Origin: Pseudomonadota bacterium
GTDB lineage: Bacteria; Pseudomonadota; Alphaproteobacteria; Azospirillales; Azospirillaceae
Assembly: GCA_023416195.1 (NCBI GenBank)
Contig: JAEZID010000118.1
Coordinates: forward strand, 1-6,308
Length of the DNA: 6,308 nucleotides
Reading direction: 5' to 3'
Shown piece after piece: positions 4,738 to 6,308 of this stretch. Numbering within the stretch: the first letter of the stretch is position 1; each line of letters starts with the position of its first letter. The notes beneath the pieces were generated by a model, which saw only the letters and a list, made by a program, of their open reading frames with translations, was not told where the DNA came from and did no database searches. The position numbers and the translations under genes were made by a program.

Positions 4738-6308
4738 GTGGACGACGCAACCTCATCCTTCGTCGACGGCGCCCGCGCCGGTTTCCCGGCCGGCGTGACC
4801 GGCGCCGCGCCGGACCGGTCCGGCCGGGCATTGGCCGCGGTGGCGCTGTCGGCGCTGGCCGTCATCGGGCTGGCGGTGATGGCGGCGGGCCTCGTGCTCG
4901 ACCATGACGTCCTGGCCTGGATCGGCATCGCCGTCGCCGCGACCGGCGCGACCGTCCTGGCGATCCGGCTCAGCGTGACGCGCCGGCGCCTCACCCACAC
5001 CGGCGTCCTGCTCGGCGGCGCGCTGGAGGGGCTGCCCGCCGGACAGCTCGTCTGCGACGGCTCGGGTCACGTCGTCTTCGTCAACACCGCCTTCCGCACC
5101 CTGACCGGCTGGAGCGAGGGCGAGCCGCCGCTCCGCGCGCTGGAGCGCCAGTTCGCGGCCGACCCCGACAGCGCCGCCGAGTTCCGCCGCCTGCACGAGC
5201 GCATGCGCGGCGGCGTCTCGGCCACGGCCGAACTGGCCGTTCTGCGCGACGGGCGGCCGACCGAATGGCGGCGCATCCAGGCCCAACCAATCGACGGCCA
5301 TCCCGGCGCCGCGCTGTGGCGGGTGGAGGACATCACCGCGCGGCGCGAACTCGATCAGGTGATGCTGCGCGAGCAGGCGAAGCTGATGGACTTCATGGAC
5401 CATGCGCCGGTCGGCTTCTTCTCCGTCGACCAGGACGGCCATTTTCTGTTCGTGAACGGTACCCTGGCGAAGTGGCTGGGCTGCGCCCCCCGCGATCTCG
5501 TGGAGAGCGACCGGCGCCTGCACGAGGTGCTGGCCCATCCGCCGCTCAACGCCGCCCCCTATGATCTTCTGGAGGGCGGCGGGGTGGAGCAGCGCGGCGA
5601 GGTCGCCATGCGCGGGCTTCAGGGCCGCCGCTTCCAGGCGTCGATCGCGCAGACGGTTGTGACGGCGGAGGACGGCCATACGATCCACACCCGTTCCGTC
5701 GTCCGCGATCTGACCCCGGAGCGCGAGTGGCAGGAGGCCCTGCGCCTGTCCGAACAGCGCTTCCAGCGCTTCTTCGAGGACGCGCCCATCGGCATCGCCC
5801 TGGTGGACGAGGGTGGGCGTCTGGCCGAATGCAACCAGGCTTTCCTGACCTTGATCGAAAGCGACTCGGCGAGCGTCATCGGCCGCCCCATGGCCGACCT
5901 CATCCTGCCCGCCGAGCGCGCCATGGTGAGCGAACGCCTGACCGCCGTGCAGGGCGGCGCCGACCCGGCGGCTCCGCTTGAGGTGCGTCTTACCGGCGGC
6001 CGCGAGCTGGTGGCCCAGCTCTACGCCCGCCGCCTCGGCGGCGTCGGGGCGGAGGGCGGGGCGGGTCTGATCCTGCACTTCATCGACATGACCGAGCGCA
6101 AGAGCCTGGAGGCCCAGTTCGCCCAGTCGCAGAAGATGCAGGCGGTCGGCCAGCTGGCCGGCGGCGTGGCGCACGACTTCAACAACCTGCTGACCGCGAT
6201 GATCGGCTTCTGCGACCTGCTTCTGCTGCGGCACAAGCCGGGCGACCAGTCCTTCAGCGACATCATGCAGATCAAGCAGAACGCCAACCGCGCGGCCAAC
6301 CTCGTGCG
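4738..6308 (+). CDS. cckA: Cell-cycle hybrid histidine kinase CckA, N-terminal two-thirds (partial)
   Basis: CckA is a membrane histidine kinase that, through ChpT, phosphorylates CtrA and CpdR in alphaproteobacteria. The frame stays open to the window end (523 codons visible). Counting from the GTG at 4738, two membrane segments lie at about 31-54 and 58-76 with almost no periplasmic loop. Three PAS-like domains follow: about 93-205 (LPAGQLVCDGSGHVVFVNTA), 215-330 (HAPVGFFSVDQDGHFLFVN) and 339-456 (DAPIGIALVDEGGRLAECNQ). The dimerisation/phosphotransfer helix reads QAVGQLAGGVAHDFNNLLTA with phospho-acceptor H479, the CckA-like H-box. The ATPase and receiver domains should lie beyond the edge. 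GTG 4738 is preferred because CGGAG lies five bases upstream. An in-frame ATG at 4699 would add 13 residues but has only a distant GGAA. The gene lies directly after flhB, so it is probably in the flagellar operon. Confidence 0.9.
   Translation, partial: MDDATSSFVDGARAGFPAGVTGAAPDRSGRALAAVALSALAVIGLAVMAAGLVLDHDVLAWIGIAVAATGATVLAIRLSVTRRRLTHTGVLLGGALEGLPAGQLVCDGSGHVVFVNTAFRTLTGWSEGEPPLRALERQFAADPDSAAEFRRLHERMRGGVSATAELAVLRDGRPTEWRRIQAQPIDGHPGAALWRVEDITARRELDQVMLREQAKLMDFMDHAPVGFFSVDQDGHFLFVNGTLAKWLGCAPRDLVESDRRLHEVLAHPPLNAAPYDLLEGGGVEQRGEVAMRGLQGRRFQASIAQTVVTAEDGHTIHTRSVVRDLTPEREWQEALRLSEQRFQRFFEDAPIGIALVDEGGRLAECNQAFLTLIESDSASVIGRPMADLILPAERAMVSERLTAVQGGADPAAPLEVRLTGGRELVAQLYARRLGGVGAEGGAGLILHFIDMTERKSLEAQFAQSQKMQAVGQLAGGVAHDFNNLLTAMIGFCDLLLLRHKPGDQSFSDIMQIKQNANRAANLV

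Noticed and set aside
3633..5000. Minus-strand open frame of 455 codons opposite flhB
   Set aside because: It spans flhB and the start of cckA, has low-complexity Arg/His/Gln-rich content and no family features; a composition artefact.
4753..6234. Long open frame of 493 codons on the minus strand opposite cckA
   Set aside because: It mirrors a well-supported kinase gene; its His/Gln/Arg/Gly-rich, domain-less product is typical of antisense frames in GC-rich DNA.

Overview
The window is GC-rich chromosomal DNA from an alphaproteobacterium, most likely a member of the Rhodospirillales close to Azospirillum. This assignment rests on protein character and gene order: a flgB-flgC-fliE-fliQ-fliR-flhB run followed directly by a CckA-type cell-cycle histidine kinase. 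No rRNA or other taxonomic marker is present, so it is an inference. I found no tRNA, rRNA, CRISPR array, insertion sequence or phage gene.

Left part (1-1102, all on the minus strand, so transcription runs leftward). The first gene is a periplasmic PCu(A)C-type copper chaperone with a signal peptide and a His/Met-rich tail. It is followed by a small stand-alone homologue of the FlhB C-terminal (export switch) domain that lacks the NPTH self-cleavage motif. Last comes the 5' end of an unrecognised alpha-helical protein, whose GTG start overlaps the previous stop codon by four bases (GTGA) and which runs off the window.

Middle (1103-1326). This is a divergent intergenic region of about 220 bp. 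It has an AT-rich island at 1231-1254 containing a 7-of-8 match to the CtrA box TTAA-N7-TTAA, about 80 bp before flgB. It is the only evident place for promoters of both transcription units.

Right part (1327-6308, plus strand). This is a compact operon: proximal-rod proteins FlgB and FlgC, rod/MS-ring adaptor FliE, then the export-gate proteins FliQ, FliR and FlhB, then cckA, which is cut by the window end just after its phospho-acceptor histidine. Gaps are 49 bp or less and fliQ/fliR overlap by ATGA. FliQ, FliR and FlhB form part of the flagellar type III export gate. FlgB, FlgC and FliE are among its earliest substrates and form the base of the rod. CckA feeds the ChpT-CtrA phosphorelay that controls flagellar genes in many alphaproteobacteria, so a CtrA box at the head of an operon ending in cckA would suggest a feedback loop.

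Nothing here amounts to a clearly new system. The points most worth a second look are the second, cleavage-motif-less FlhB C-terminal domain, the cckA/CtrA-box arrangement, the metal-binding tail of the copper chaperone, and the unidentified partial gene at the left edge.
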